Positions 1 through 6,002 of a stretch of 6,151 nt of DNA are shown one piece after another. This stretch comes from Sphingomonadales bacterium. Its GTDB lineage: Bacteria > Pseudomonadota > Alphaproteobacteria > Sphingomonadales > Sphingomonadaceae. The stretch's first letter is position 1. Every line of letters starts with the position of its first letter. The notes beneath the pieces are model-generated. The model saw only the letters and a program-made list of their open reading frames with translations. It searched no databases and had not been told where the DNA came from. The translations under genes were made by a program, and so were the position numbers. The stretch covers positions 1 through 6,151 of the forward strand of contig JAFLDC010000174.1 of NCBI GenBank assembly GCA_017302775.1, in the 5' to 3' direction.

Positions 1-23
1 TTCATGCTGAAGGATCAAATTAT

Positions 24-57
24 CAAATATATATTTGGGCAAATAATGTTATGTCAA
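24..57 (-). promoter_or_regulatory. Predicted sigma-70 promoter with overlapping palindrome, firing out of the left edge
   Basis: On the minus strand a perfect -35 hexamer TTGACA (57 down to 52) is followed by an AT-rich stretch with a -10-like TATATA at 33 down to 28 (18-base spacer), or ATATAT with a 17-base spacer. The -10 region lies inside the perfect 14-base palindrome CAAATATATATTTG (24-37), which could be a repressor operator. The promoter lies just past the stop of the 197-aa gene and points left, so it would drive a gene outside the window. The hexamers and palindrome are seen directly. Promoter activity and the identity of the regulated gene are inferred. Confidence 0.5.
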
Positions 58-86
58 CCCCCTGACGAGGTCCGCACTCCGCTAAT

Positions 87-680
87 CTACGCCGCGAGTT
101 GTGCCGAATGTTCTGACGACGGACAGTCCGCGTCGCTTTGCGCCACGGCTTTCAGGTCCCGCATCATGCTGGCAAAGACGCCCGAAAGCGTCGGATGAAG
201 CGTGAAAGGTCGACGTAGATCGTAGCGAAGGCTGAACTTGAGGAGAAAGGCGTCAACTAGGAGGTAGAACCGGTTGGCAAGGGCATCTCCGCCAATTTCC
301 TCCGCCAGCAGGAAGCCCCGTTCTAGGCATTGGATCGCCGCCTGCTCAGTGTCGGCGGCCGCCATGATCAGACTGTGCAAAGTCTTTCTCGTCCCAAGGC
401 CGTTCAATGCCTCTTCGTGCCGAGCACGCTGCCGCTCGTAGGCTGCAAGGGCTCCCTGATAGGCTGCGGCCTGTGCGAGCGCCTCCGCATCGACCAATGC
501 ACCGTTCGCATCGAAGGCATTTTCAGGCGGTGGAGGCGGTTCCAGAGGTGGGACAGGAGGTGCCGCGAACTCGCGAAATAACTCGACAATCAGTTGATCT
601 GACTCGTCAGAACCTTGAAGTAGTTTCGCCCAGATGTACTTCCAGGTTTCCCCCCAGGCCGGAACAAGCTGACCGATCAC
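87..680 (-). CDS. Unrecognised 197-aa protein, third gene of the type I R-M operon
   Basis: I do not recognise this family. The start is GTG, directly abutting the hsdS stop codon (TAG then GTG), with a strong GGGGAG Shine-Dalgarno eight bases upstream inside the end of hsdS, so it is almost certainly translated as part of the hsdM-hsdS operon. The protein has a tryptophan-rich N-terminus (WGETWKYIW near residues 9-17), a proline-rich linker (about 41-52, PPVPPLEPPPPP), then a largely helical, alanine-rich segment (about 60-130). The C-terminal block around 135-180 is hydrophobic (RFYLLVDAFLLKFSLRYDL, then HPTLSGVF). There is no signal peptide and no obvious catalytic motif. Possible roles are an R-M accessory factor, a HsdR modulator or a separate defence effector; none is shown by the sequence. 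It is followed by an AT-rich gap and a new promoter. Confidence 0.75.
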   Translation of the reverse strand: MIGQLVPAWGETWKYIWAKLLQGSDESDQLIVELFREFAAPPVPPLEPPPPPENAFDANGALVDAEALAQAAAYQGALAAYERQRARHEEALNGLGTRKTLHSLIMAAADTEQAAIQCLERGFLLAEEIGGDALANRFYLLVDAFLLKFSLRYDLRRPFTLHPTLSGVFASMMRDLKAVAQSDADCPSSEHSAQLAA

Positions 681-1859
681 CTAGAGTTCTCCCCGAAAGG
701 CGCGGTGCTGGAGCGATGCGAAAAGGGCGTCGAGGTGAGCGAGATGTTCGACAGCCTGTGAGCGCATTAGTTCTAGCCTCTCCACTGCTTCTGCAAACTG
801 CAACTGAAGCTCGGGCGGTGGTAGGCAAATCGGGACCATACGCAGTCGCGCCTTTGAGATATTCGGCATAGATCCAGCGGCACCCGAAGCGAGGCTTTGC
901 ACTTCTGCGCGCTTTGCCGGATGGGACAACACAGCGTGAACAAACTCTGGATGGGATCGAACCGGATCCACCAACTGCAGCCGGAAAATCAAATCCGGCA
1001 TGAGCAGCCGCGCCCTACCGTTCCGGACAAGAGCGCAGGCCGCGACCAGTTCGTAGGTGTTCTTACGGGTGAAGAGGAGATCGCCCCTCCGCACTTCGAG
1101 TTTCGGGCGAGGCTCTACTCCTTGGGGCAGCGCCTTGTTGGCACCGTCGTCAAAGCGGCCATATGTGACTGCACCCAGCTTCAGAACACCCCATTCGTCG
1201 TCGTGAGCGGGCCGGTCCAAGCAGGTGGGGCTCCATCCGCCCTCGATATCAGCTAAGAGGTCGCCGAGAAGCGCGACCGGCCATCCCATCTCATTGCGGA
1301 GCGGGTGGCCAAATATTTGCTCAAAGTGCGACTTGTGAAGTGTATCGAGTTGTCGGATCGCCTCCCGCCGCTTGCGGCGCAGCGCATCGGCTTGGTCGAG
1401 GATCGCTGCGATCCGCTGCTGTTCGTCAAGTGGCGGGAGGGGGATTTCGACGCGCCTCAGTACGTCAAGCGTGATGCCCTTGACCGTTGCCCCAGTAGCT
1501 TGCCGCTCCAGTTCCGGTGCCTTGCTAAGGATGGCGTGAAGGAGATAGCGCGTATCGACTCTAGGCCCCGGGAGCAGGGCCTTGATGTCCTGATTAATCG
1601 CGACATCAATGGTGTTGATCGCAGCCTTACCAACAGCCATTCGGGTAGGAACCAGTAAAGCTCCCGCCGCAATCACGTTCGTGGCTGAGTTCGACACCCC
1701 GAGCGGGGTGATGCTGTCCATCGTTCCGACAATCTGCGTGGATTTGAAATCTTTGACGGAGGCCCAAGGGATGCTCCCGCCCCAGTAGGCGCTCACTGCT
1801 TTGTCGGGTGTGCCTCCACCCCGTATCTGGACGAGATCTCCAAGCAGAGCTGTGCTCAC
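681..1859 (-). CDS. hsdS: Type I restriction-modification specificity subunit HsdS
   Basis: HsdS is the DNA-recognition subunit of a type I R-M complex. It assembles with two HsdM to form the methyltransferase, and with HsdR to form the restriction enzyme. The 392 residues show the usual duplicated layout. TRD1 (about 1-140) opens with LLGDLVQIRGGGTP. The first conserved helical spacer (about 140-185) contains PLPPLDEQQRIAAILDQADAL. TRD2 (about 190-345) opens with VALLGDLLADIEGG. The second conserved region (about 343-392) contains ICLPPPELQLQFAEAVERLE and ends LDALFASLQHRAFRGEL, a typical HsdS C-terminus. Length is normal and both halves are intact, so a bipartite target sequence is expected; the bases recognised cannot be read from the protein. 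The start is GTG, overlapping the hsdM stop (GTGA), with AGGAG eight bases upstream inside hsdM. The stop abuts the start of the 197-aa gene. Confidence 0.95.
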   Translation of the reverse strand: MSTALLGDLVQIRGGGTPDKAVSAYWGGSIPWASVKDFKSTQIVGTMDSITPLGVSNSATNVIAAGALLVPTRMAVGKAAINTIDVAINQDIKALLPGPRVDTRYLLHAILSKAPELERQATGATVKGITLDVLRRVEIPLPPLDEQQRIAAILDQADALRRKRREAIRQLDTLHKSHFEQIFGHPLRNEMGWPVALLGDLLADIEGGWSPTCLDRPAHDDEWGVLKLGAVTYGRFDDGANKALPQGVEPRPKLEVRRGDLLFTRKNTYELVAACALVRNGRARLLMPDLIFRLQLVDPVRSHPEFVHAVLSHPAKRAEVQSLASGAAGSMPNISKARLRMVPICLPPPELQLQFAEAVERLELMRSQAVEHLAHLDALFASLQHRAFRGEL

Positions 1860-3397
1860 CCCACCATCTCCTCAAGCTTCGCCAGGCCTTCGGCGATCTC
1901 GGCCTCCAGGCGCTTCACTTGAGCGATGATCTCCGCCGGGCTCTCATGCTCGACGGCCTCGTGGACGGTTTCCTTGTAGCGGTTGATCGACAGGTCGTAG
2001 GCACCGTCGCCGACTAGGTCGGCCTTGGGGACCACGAAGCTCTGGGCCGTGCGCGGGCGCTCCAGCTCGGCGCCGACGCGCTGCGCCCAGCGGGCTAGCG
2101 CGTCAGGCAGGTTGTTCTTGTCGTGCTCGGCCTCGGTCAAGGGGGTCGCCGGGGCGACGCCCAGCTTGTCGTCGGGCAGCAGGGGCTGGCGCCTGTCGTC
2201 CAGCGACCAGCCGTCGGCTTTCATGTCGTAGAACCAGACGTTCTCGGTGCCGCCGACCCCGGTCTTGGTGAAGACCAGGATGGCGGTCGAGACACCGGCA
2301 TAGGGTCGGAACACGCCCGAAGGCAGTGAGATCACCGCGTCCAGCTTGTGGTCATCGACGATCGTCCGGCGCAGTTCCTTGTGCGCCTTGGAGGAGCCGA
2401 ACAGCACCCCGTCAGGCACGATCACCGCCGCCCGACCGCCAACTTTCAAGAGGCGCAGGAACAGGGCCAGGAACAGCAGTTCGGTCTTCTTGGTCTTGAC
2501 GATGCGCTGTAGGTCCGGCGCAGTCTGCTCGTAGTCCAGCGAGCCGGCGAACGGCGGATTGGCCAGGATCAGGTCGTACTTGTCGGCCTCGCCAGCGGCG
2601 TCGGTAGACAGGCTGTCGCGCTGCTCGATGACGGGGTTGTCGACCCCGTGCAGGATCATGTTCATCGAGCCGATCCGAAGCATGGTCGGGTCGAAATCGA
2701 AACCGTGGAAAGCCTTGTCGTGGAAGTGCTGGCGCAGGGCCGCGTCGCGGAACAGTTCCGGATGGTTGTCGCGCAGATGCTCGCCCGCCCCGACAAGGAA
2801 ACCGCAGGTGCCGGCGGCCGGATCGCAGATCAGCTCGCCCGGCTTGGGCGCCATCAGGCCCACCATCAGGTTGATGATGTGACGCGGCGTGCGGAACTGG
2901 CCATTCTGGCCGGCGCTGGCGATCTTGCCCAGCATGTACTCGTAGACGTCGCCCTTGGTGTCCCGGTCGGCCATCGGCACTTTGTCGAGCTTATCGATCA
3001 CCTTGGCCAAGAGGGCCGGCGACGGGATGCCGAACCGGGCGTCCTTCATGTGCTGGGAGAGCGCGCCCTCGGCGGCGACCTTGTCGCGCAGGAAAGGGAA
3101 GACGTGGCGATCAACGATGCGGAACATCTCGCGCGCTTCCAGCCCTTTGAACCGCGACCAGCGCAGGTTCTCGTAGAGCTCGCCCTCCTCGTCGGCGCCC
3201 TCGGGGAAAATGCGGCGCTCTAGCGGCTTCTTCAGCGCCTCGGCCTTGCGTTCCTCGACCGTTTGAAGCTCATCCAGCCGGCGGATGAACAGCAGATAGG
3301 TCAGCTGTTCGATGACGCTGATCGGATTGGAGACCCCACCAGACCAGAAGTCGTTCCAGATGTCGTCAATCTGGTTCCGGATATCGCCGACCAGCAT
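1856..3397 (-). CDS. hsdM: Type I restriction-modification DNA methyltransferase subunit HsdM (N6-adenine)
   Basis: HsdM transfers a methyl group from S-adenosylmethionine to adenine N6 at the sites chosen by HsdS, protecting host DNA. The 513-aa protein begins MLVGDIRNQIDDIWNDFWSG, the usual HsdM N-terminal helical domain, followed by ISVIEQLTYLLFIRRLD (about 26-42). The methyltransferase domain starts at GQFRTPRHIINLMVGLM (about 166-182). It has the SAM-binding motif I DPAAGTCGF (about 192-200) and catalytic motif IV NPPF (about 280-283), and later LPSGVFRPYAGVSTAIL (about 358-374). The C-terminus ends in a charged helix (about 485-511) of the type that contacts HsdS. The frame is open 39 codons further upstream to 3514, but that extension does not resemble HsdM. 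The ATG at 3397 matches the family start and has GGGAG about ten bases upstream, so I chose it. The stop overlaps hsdS by four bases. HsdR is not in the window. Confidence 0.96.
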   Translation of the reverse strand: MLVGDIRNQIDDIWNDFWSGGVSNPISVIEQLTYLLFIRRLDELQTVEERKAEALKKPLERRIFPEGADEEGELYENLRWSRFKGLEAREMFRIVDRHVFPFLRDKVAAEGALSQHMKDARFGIPSPALLAKVIDKLDKVPMADRDTKGDVYEYMLGKIASAGQNGQFRTPRHIINLMVGLMAPKPGELICDPAAGTCGFLVGAGEHLRDNHPELFRDAALRQHFHDKAFHGFDFDPTMLRIGSMNMILHGVDNPVIEQRDSLSTDAAGEADKYDLILANPPFAGSLDYEQTAPDLQRIVKTKKTELLFLALFLRLLKVGGRAAVIVPDGVLFGSSKAHKELRRTIVDDHKLDAVISLPSGVFRPYAGVSTAILVFTKTGVGGTENVWFYDMKADGWSLDDRRQPLLPDDKLGVAPATPLTEAEHDKNNLPDALARWAQRVGAELERPRTAQSFVVPKADLVGDGAYDLSINRYKETVHEAVEHESPAEIIAQVKRLEAEIAEGLAKLEEMVG

Positions 3398-3605
3398 TTC
3401 ACACTCTCCCACTACCCCCTTGGCGCTGGCCAGGGCGATCTCAACGTTTCGCGCTTGGCGACGATGATCGTCGCCTCCGACGGCGGCTCGACCGGCAGAT
3501 CGAGTCGCGCCCACAGCTAGTAGAGCAGCGCCTTGCGCACCGGAAGTGGGAGTGCGGCCGTCCGGCTGCTCTTGCTCTTGCCCCCGCTAACCGGCGACTT
3601 TTGTG
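3398..3605 (-). pseudogene. Gap upstream of hsdM with a possible gene remnant
   Basis: This 208-base gap between the 195-aa gene and hsdM contains no intact gene. In the minus-strand frame that ends at the TAG at 3412-3414, the translation is open across the gap except for one TAG at 3517-3519. Pieces read VRKALLY, stop, LWARLDLPVEPPSEATIIVAK. The composition looks protein-like and there is no start codon with a ribosome-binding site, so it may be the 3' end of an ancestral gene broken when the R-M operon was joined to the element module. I do not recognise the family. No convincing hairpin plus T-run terminator and no good promoter for hsdM is visible; hsdM could be transcribed by read-through from the repA operon. 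The remnant reading is inference and could be chance in GC-rich DNA. Confidence 0.25.
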
Positions 3606-4193
3606 TCAGATGAGCGCGTCCGCAGCGACGCTGGGCTCTGTCACCGGTCCGTATATTTCCTCCCAGTCTCGCTTCAGGGCAGTCTTCCACCCACCGCGAC
3701 AGTGAGCGATCAGCCCTTCAGGGGATTGGGCGGGCCGCGCAGCTATCGCCCAGGACGGTTCAAATGCCTCTGGCGGCGACTTGAGGAGTTCAATCAGCTG
3801 CCGCCGGAGATCCTGGCGGTCCTGCGAGGCAAGATCGATAGGCCGACAGAGCAGTTCCAGGACCACCACTGTCGCGGCGATCTTCAGCTTTTCCTGCAAG
3901 TGCCACACTTCGGATGGCCTGGTGGTCTGGCTGTCATCCAAACATTGCCGGAAATGCCGCGTCGACCGAGGAGTGCGGAACAAGCCGGTGCCGAGCTCGG
4001 CCGGATCGCAAACCTGAAAACCGGCCCAGAACCGACGAGCCGGGCCCCACGGCGACGTAACCCACGCCACCATCATGACCTCCAAGTCCGGCTTGGAATG
4101 CTGGATGCGGTCTAAAGACCCGCATTCCATTCCTTCCAGAGCGCTTTCCCTCGCGGGGGCGAGGAAGGTTTCCGTGGAATTCCTGTTCCTCAT
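3606..4193 (-). CDS. Unrecognised 195-aa protein coupled to the RepA-like gene
   Basis: I do not recognise this family. The ATG overlaps the stop of the upstream RepA-like gene as ATGA (4190-4193), the classic sign of translational coupling, which is the main reason to believe the frame over the overlapping 170-codon plus-strand ORF. The ribosome site is weak (GGCGGA close to the start), fitting dependence on upstream translation. The protein is basic and tryptophan-rich in its first half (VAWVTSPWGPARRFWAGFQV near 42-61). It then has an amphipathic or helical middle (HLQEKLKIAATVVVLELL, about 98-115), a charged segment (about 119-138), and a C-terminal part ending WKTALKRDWEEIYGPV (about 168-183). 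No signal peptide, zinc-binding cluster or nuclease motif is evident. Its position after repA suggests a partner in element replication or maintenance, but that is inference. Confidence 0.6.
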   Translation of the reverse strand: MRNRNSTETFLAPARESALEGMECGSLDRIQHSKPDLEVMMVAWVTSPWGPARRFWAGFQVCDPAELGTGLFRTPRSTRHFRQCLDDSQTTRPSEVWHLQEKLKIAATVVVLELLCRPIDLASQDRQDLRRQLIELLKSPPEAFEPSWAIAARPAQSPEGLIAHCRGGWKTALKRDWEEIYGPVTEPSVAADALI

Positions 4194-5353
4194 GCGTCCG
4201 CCAAGCCCGAGCTATCGGGAAGCCAGATCAGGCCTCCCTCGACACGAACCAGCTGGCGCTCCAGGAGACGGTCTATTCCATCGGTAAATGACTTCCGTCG
4301 CCGGTCCTTCCATCGACGATGATCGAGCGTTTGAGACGAGTCCGGCTCCGCATCGATCGAGCTGAAGTGCCGATGAACTGCTGCTCGCAACGCGTCGATC
4401 GGAACGCCAGTGGTTCCGCGCGCCGCCCCGGGTGCGATAATCGCCTCGTTAGGGCCGTCATCCATAAGACGTTTCAGCTGGGCAAGGGTGTTGTTCGCGG
4501 CGGCTGGTAAGGGTCGGGGACGCCTGTGGCGTTGGGATGCGTCCCCCGGCGTTCGCCACTCGACGACGCAGGTCGTCACGGGATCTCCGTCGTTATCCTT
4601 GCCCAATTCGATCGACCTAAGCACGAATGCGAGATCCGGCCCGGCGTCGCCGTCCTTGACTTTCACGGCCTTGAATCTGCGCACACCGGCATCGTCCGGC
4701 ATTTGTACGCCAAGCACGACGTCGGCGTTCGCTACGAGCCCGCTCCATCCACGGACCCCGCGCTCGGTGTCCTTACCGACGTGCGCTACGAGCAAAACAC
4801 AGACACTCAGCCGCGCGGCTAGCTGTTGAAGCCGTCCAAGAACAGAACTCATGTCCTTGGACGAGTTTTCATCAACCCCGGGAATGGAGGCGCTCAATGT
4901 ATCGATGACCACCAAGCCGAGGCGAACGCCACGTCGTGCCAGTCTGGCCCGGAGCTGCTCGGTTTCCTTCTCCAGCTCGTCGTACTTGGTGTCGTCAGCC
5001 AGATTGGGAGCAACGCCTGACAGAGCCATATGCTTGTACCAGCCCGATCCCCGCTCCTTCCTCATGCCGACGAGGCGTTTTCTTACGCCGTTGACGCCTT
5101 CCGCCGCGATATATGCGACGCCGCACTGGTACGTTCGCCTTCCACCAAGAGCGGGTTCGCCTCGCGCAATCTTGTCGGCGACGTCCAATGCGACAAAGCT
5201 CTTGCCGGCCGTCGATTGTCCCGCGAGGATCGCCAATCCTCCCTTAGGGAGCAGACCCTTCACAACCCACTCCTCCGCCGCGATGTTCAGGTCATCGCAA
5301 TTCTCCCACGCGGCCGAATAAGCTTGCGATGTCGCCGATGGGGCTCCGGTCAT
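4190..5353 (-). CDS. RepA-like RecA-fold ATPase (AAA_25 type), probable element replication helicase
   Basis: This 387-aa protein belongs to the RepA/RecA-fold P-loop ATPases found as replicative helicases of RSF1010-like plasmids and as core proteins of integrative elements and phage satellites. Walker A is GQSTAGKS (about 45-52), preceded by LLPKGGLAILAG, typical of the family. YIAAEG (81-86) matches the acidic motif after the second strand. Walker B is LVVIDTLSAS (147-156). HVGKDTERGVRGWSGLVANAD (191-211) matches the H-x-x-K-D...RGxSG...AD block of RepA-like proteins. The C-terminal 100 residues look like a winged-helix region joined by a basic linker (RHRRPRPLP). The ATG at 5353 has GCGGAG about eight bases upstream and overlaps the stop of a short upstream ORF as ATGA; the 3' end overlaps the 195-aa gene the same way. 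ATP-driven unwinding or loading at the element origin is the likely role; substrate and origin are not proven. Confidence 0.88.
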   Translation of the reverse strand: MTGAPSATSQAYSAAWENCDDLNIAAEEWVVKGLLPKGGLAILAGQSTAGKSFVALDVADKIARGEPALGGRRTYQCGVAYIAAEGVNGVRKRLVGMRKERGSGWYKHMALSGVAPNLADDTKYDELEKETEQLRARLARRGVRLGLVVIDTLSASIPGVDENSSKDMSSVLGRLQQLAARLSVCVLLVAHVGKDTERGVRGWSGLVANADVVLGVQMPDDAGVRRFKAVKVKDGDAGPDLAFVLRSIELGKDNDGDPVTTCVVEWRTPGDASQRHRRPRPLPAAANNTLAQLKRLMDDGPNEAIIAPGAARGTTGVPIDALRAAVHRHFSSIDAEPDSSQTLDHRRWKDRRRKSFTDGIDRLLERQLVRVEGGLIWLPDSSGLADA

Positions 5354-5433
5354 GTACGGCGCTCCGCAGGTTCTCGTTGCATCGCAATCAATCGAACGTG
5401 ATCAGACGCATCTCTTGAGATCGCTGCCTTCAT
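5350..5433 (-). CDS. Possible 27-codon coupling ORF between the AlpA-like and RepA-like genes
   Basis: A short frame reads MKAAISRDASDHVRLIAMQR and ends with seven more residues (EPAERRT). Its ATG overlaps the stop of the AlpA-like gene as ATGA (5430-5433) and its TGA overlaps the repA ATG as ATGA (5350-5353). It therefore exactly fills the 76-base gap between two real genes with perfect stop/start overlaps at both ends. It has no Shine-Dalgarno of its own, so translation would need re-initiation after the AlpA-like gene, and the repA ribosome site lies inside it. It could be a translational relay that couples RepA output to the regulator, a tiny protein, or coincidence. The frame continues upstream through the AlpA-like gene as a shadow ORF, which weakens the coding case. 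Confidence 0.35.
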   Translation of the reverse strand: MKAAISRDASDHVRLIAMQREPAERRT

Positions 5434-5624
5434 TGGCCGGATACCGTTTGGCGGGCCAGCCATTCTTGGAGATCGGCTTCGCGGTACCTGACGGCTTTCC
5501 CACACTTGATCCACGCGGGGCCTTCCCGACGCTCGTGAACGCGCCACTTCCGAAGCGTTATCTCAGACAGACCGAGCAGTCGCGCCACCGTAGGCGTATC
5601 GTGGAGATGGTTGGGGTCATGCAT
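5430..5624 (-). CDS. AlpA/excisionase-like helix-turn-helix DNA-binding protein
   Basis: This 64-aa protein is a single MerR-like winged helix-turn-helix domain (HTH_17/AlpA/excisionase type). The helix-turn-helix is PTVARLLGLSEITLRKWRVH (about 11-30). It is followed by the family wing pattern GPAWIKCGKAVRYREADLQEWL (about 35-56), where G-P-W-x-K-x-G-x-x-V-R-Y and D-L-x-x-W-L are the typical positions. Such proteins act as transcriptional activators of integrase genes or as recombination directionality factors in integrated phages and islands. The ATG at 5624 has GGAG about seven bases upstream. It is the first gene of the coupled set leading to RepA, and the repeats just upstream (5680-5769) are good candidates for its binding sites. 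Its exact role, regulator or excisionase, cannot be decided from sequence. Confidence 0.85.
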   Translation of the reverse strand: MHDPNHLHDTPTVARLLGLSEITLRKWRVHERREGPAWIKCGKAVRYREADLQEWLARQTVSGQ

Positions 5625-5659
5625 TGTGTCTCTCCATATTCGAAGGACACCTCATGTAT

Positions 5660-5676
5660 TTCGGTGTGAAGCCGAA
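5660..5676. promoter_or_regulatory. Small inverted repeat upstream of the AlpA-like gene
   Basis: TTCGG and CCGAA arms (5660-5664 and 5672-5676) are separated by seven bases, about 35 bases upstream of the AlpA-like start. It may be an operator or an mRNA leader hairpin. On the minus strand TTGGGA upstream and ATACAT downstream of it, 18 bases apart, form a weak promoter-like pair. The arms are short, so chance is possible. Confidence 0.25.
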
Positions 5677-5679
5677 GTC

Positions 5680-5750
5680 CCAAGGATTTCCGGGAACTCC
5701 CGGGTACTCCAAGGATGTTTGGGGTACTCTCGGGTGCTTGTGGGAACTCC
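5680..5750. repeat. Iteron-like direct repeats upstream of the AlpA-repA operon
   Basis: Two imperfect tandem units of 29-30 bases each begin with CCAAGGAT (5680-5687 and 5709-5716). Each contains two shorter motifs of the form GGGNACTC: GGGAACTCC (5692-5700), GGGTACTCC (5702-5710), GGGGTACTCT (5721-5730) and the degenerate CGGGTGCTTG (5731-5740). They are followed by another GGGAACTCC (5742-5750), and GGAACTCC recurs at 5811-5818. The motifs sit about ten bases apart, roughly one helical turn, in the first cluster. Such arrays are typical of protein-binding sites: iterons for a replication protein, or operators for the AlpA-like protein. The repeats are seen directly; the bound protein is inferred. 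Confidence 0.6.
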
Positions 5751-5769
5751 AACGTTAGAACGATTGGAG
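5747..5769. repeat. Inverted repeat with CTCCAA/TTGGAG arms
   Basis: The arms CTCCAA (5747-5752) and TTGGAG (5764-5769) are followed inward by GTT (5754-5756) and AAC (5759-5761), giving about nine pairs with a one- or two-base bulge and a two-base AG loop. The left arm overlaps the last GGGAACTCC repeat. It may be an operator dyad or a small hairpin. On the plus strand it is followed by ATTTTCTTC, a poor T-run, and no plus-strand gene needs terminating, so I do not call it a terminator. Confidence 0.4.
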
Positions 5770-6002
5770 ATTTTCTTCGGGGGTGTTGCGCGATTGCTGC
5801 AGGTCGTTTCGGAACTCCAGAACTATTATTCGCACTGACACTTTTTTAGTCGGCTTCATGCCCCGGAGCGCCCAGGACATCGCTTCCATCTTCAAAGTCT
5901 GCGGGAATTTTTCGCTGCCTTGCGGACTGACACTGACAAAGAGCCGTCATGAACATGCACGTCGTGCTCTGTCCGTCGAAACGTCCTGACGTGCCTCTGA
6001 GT

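Noticed and set aside
2648..3223. 191-codon plus-strand ORF antisense to hsdM
   Set aside because: It lies wholly within the strong hsdM coding sequence, in a GC-rich stretch where the opposite strand stays open by third-position bias, and its translation resembles no protein domain.
3603..4115. 170-codon plus-strand ORF opposite the 195-aa gene
   Set aside because: No good ribosome site and no operon context on that strand, whereas the minus-strand frame is coupled to repA by an ATGA overlap. I keep some doubt because neither protein is recognised.
4851..5321. 156-codon plus-strand ORF opposite repA
   Set aside because: It is a shadow of a clear P-loop ATPase gene, with a low-complexity Ser/Arg/Pro-rich translation.
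5680..5750. CRISPR array
   Set aside because: The repeats are short and degenerate, with no unique spacers of constant length and no cas genes; protein-binding repeats fit better.
5755..5889. 44-codon minus-strand ORF (begins MEAMSWALRGMKPTKK) upstream of the iteron-like repeats
   Set aside because: It is protein-like in composition and open further upstream, but it has no clear ribosome site, ends inside the dyad, and overlaps another open frame. It could be a degraded gene end; support is too weak to call it.
5783..5989. 68-codon plus-strand ORF in the right non-coding region
   Set aside because: No ribosome site, no recognisable motif, and it runs against the direction of every real gene in the window.
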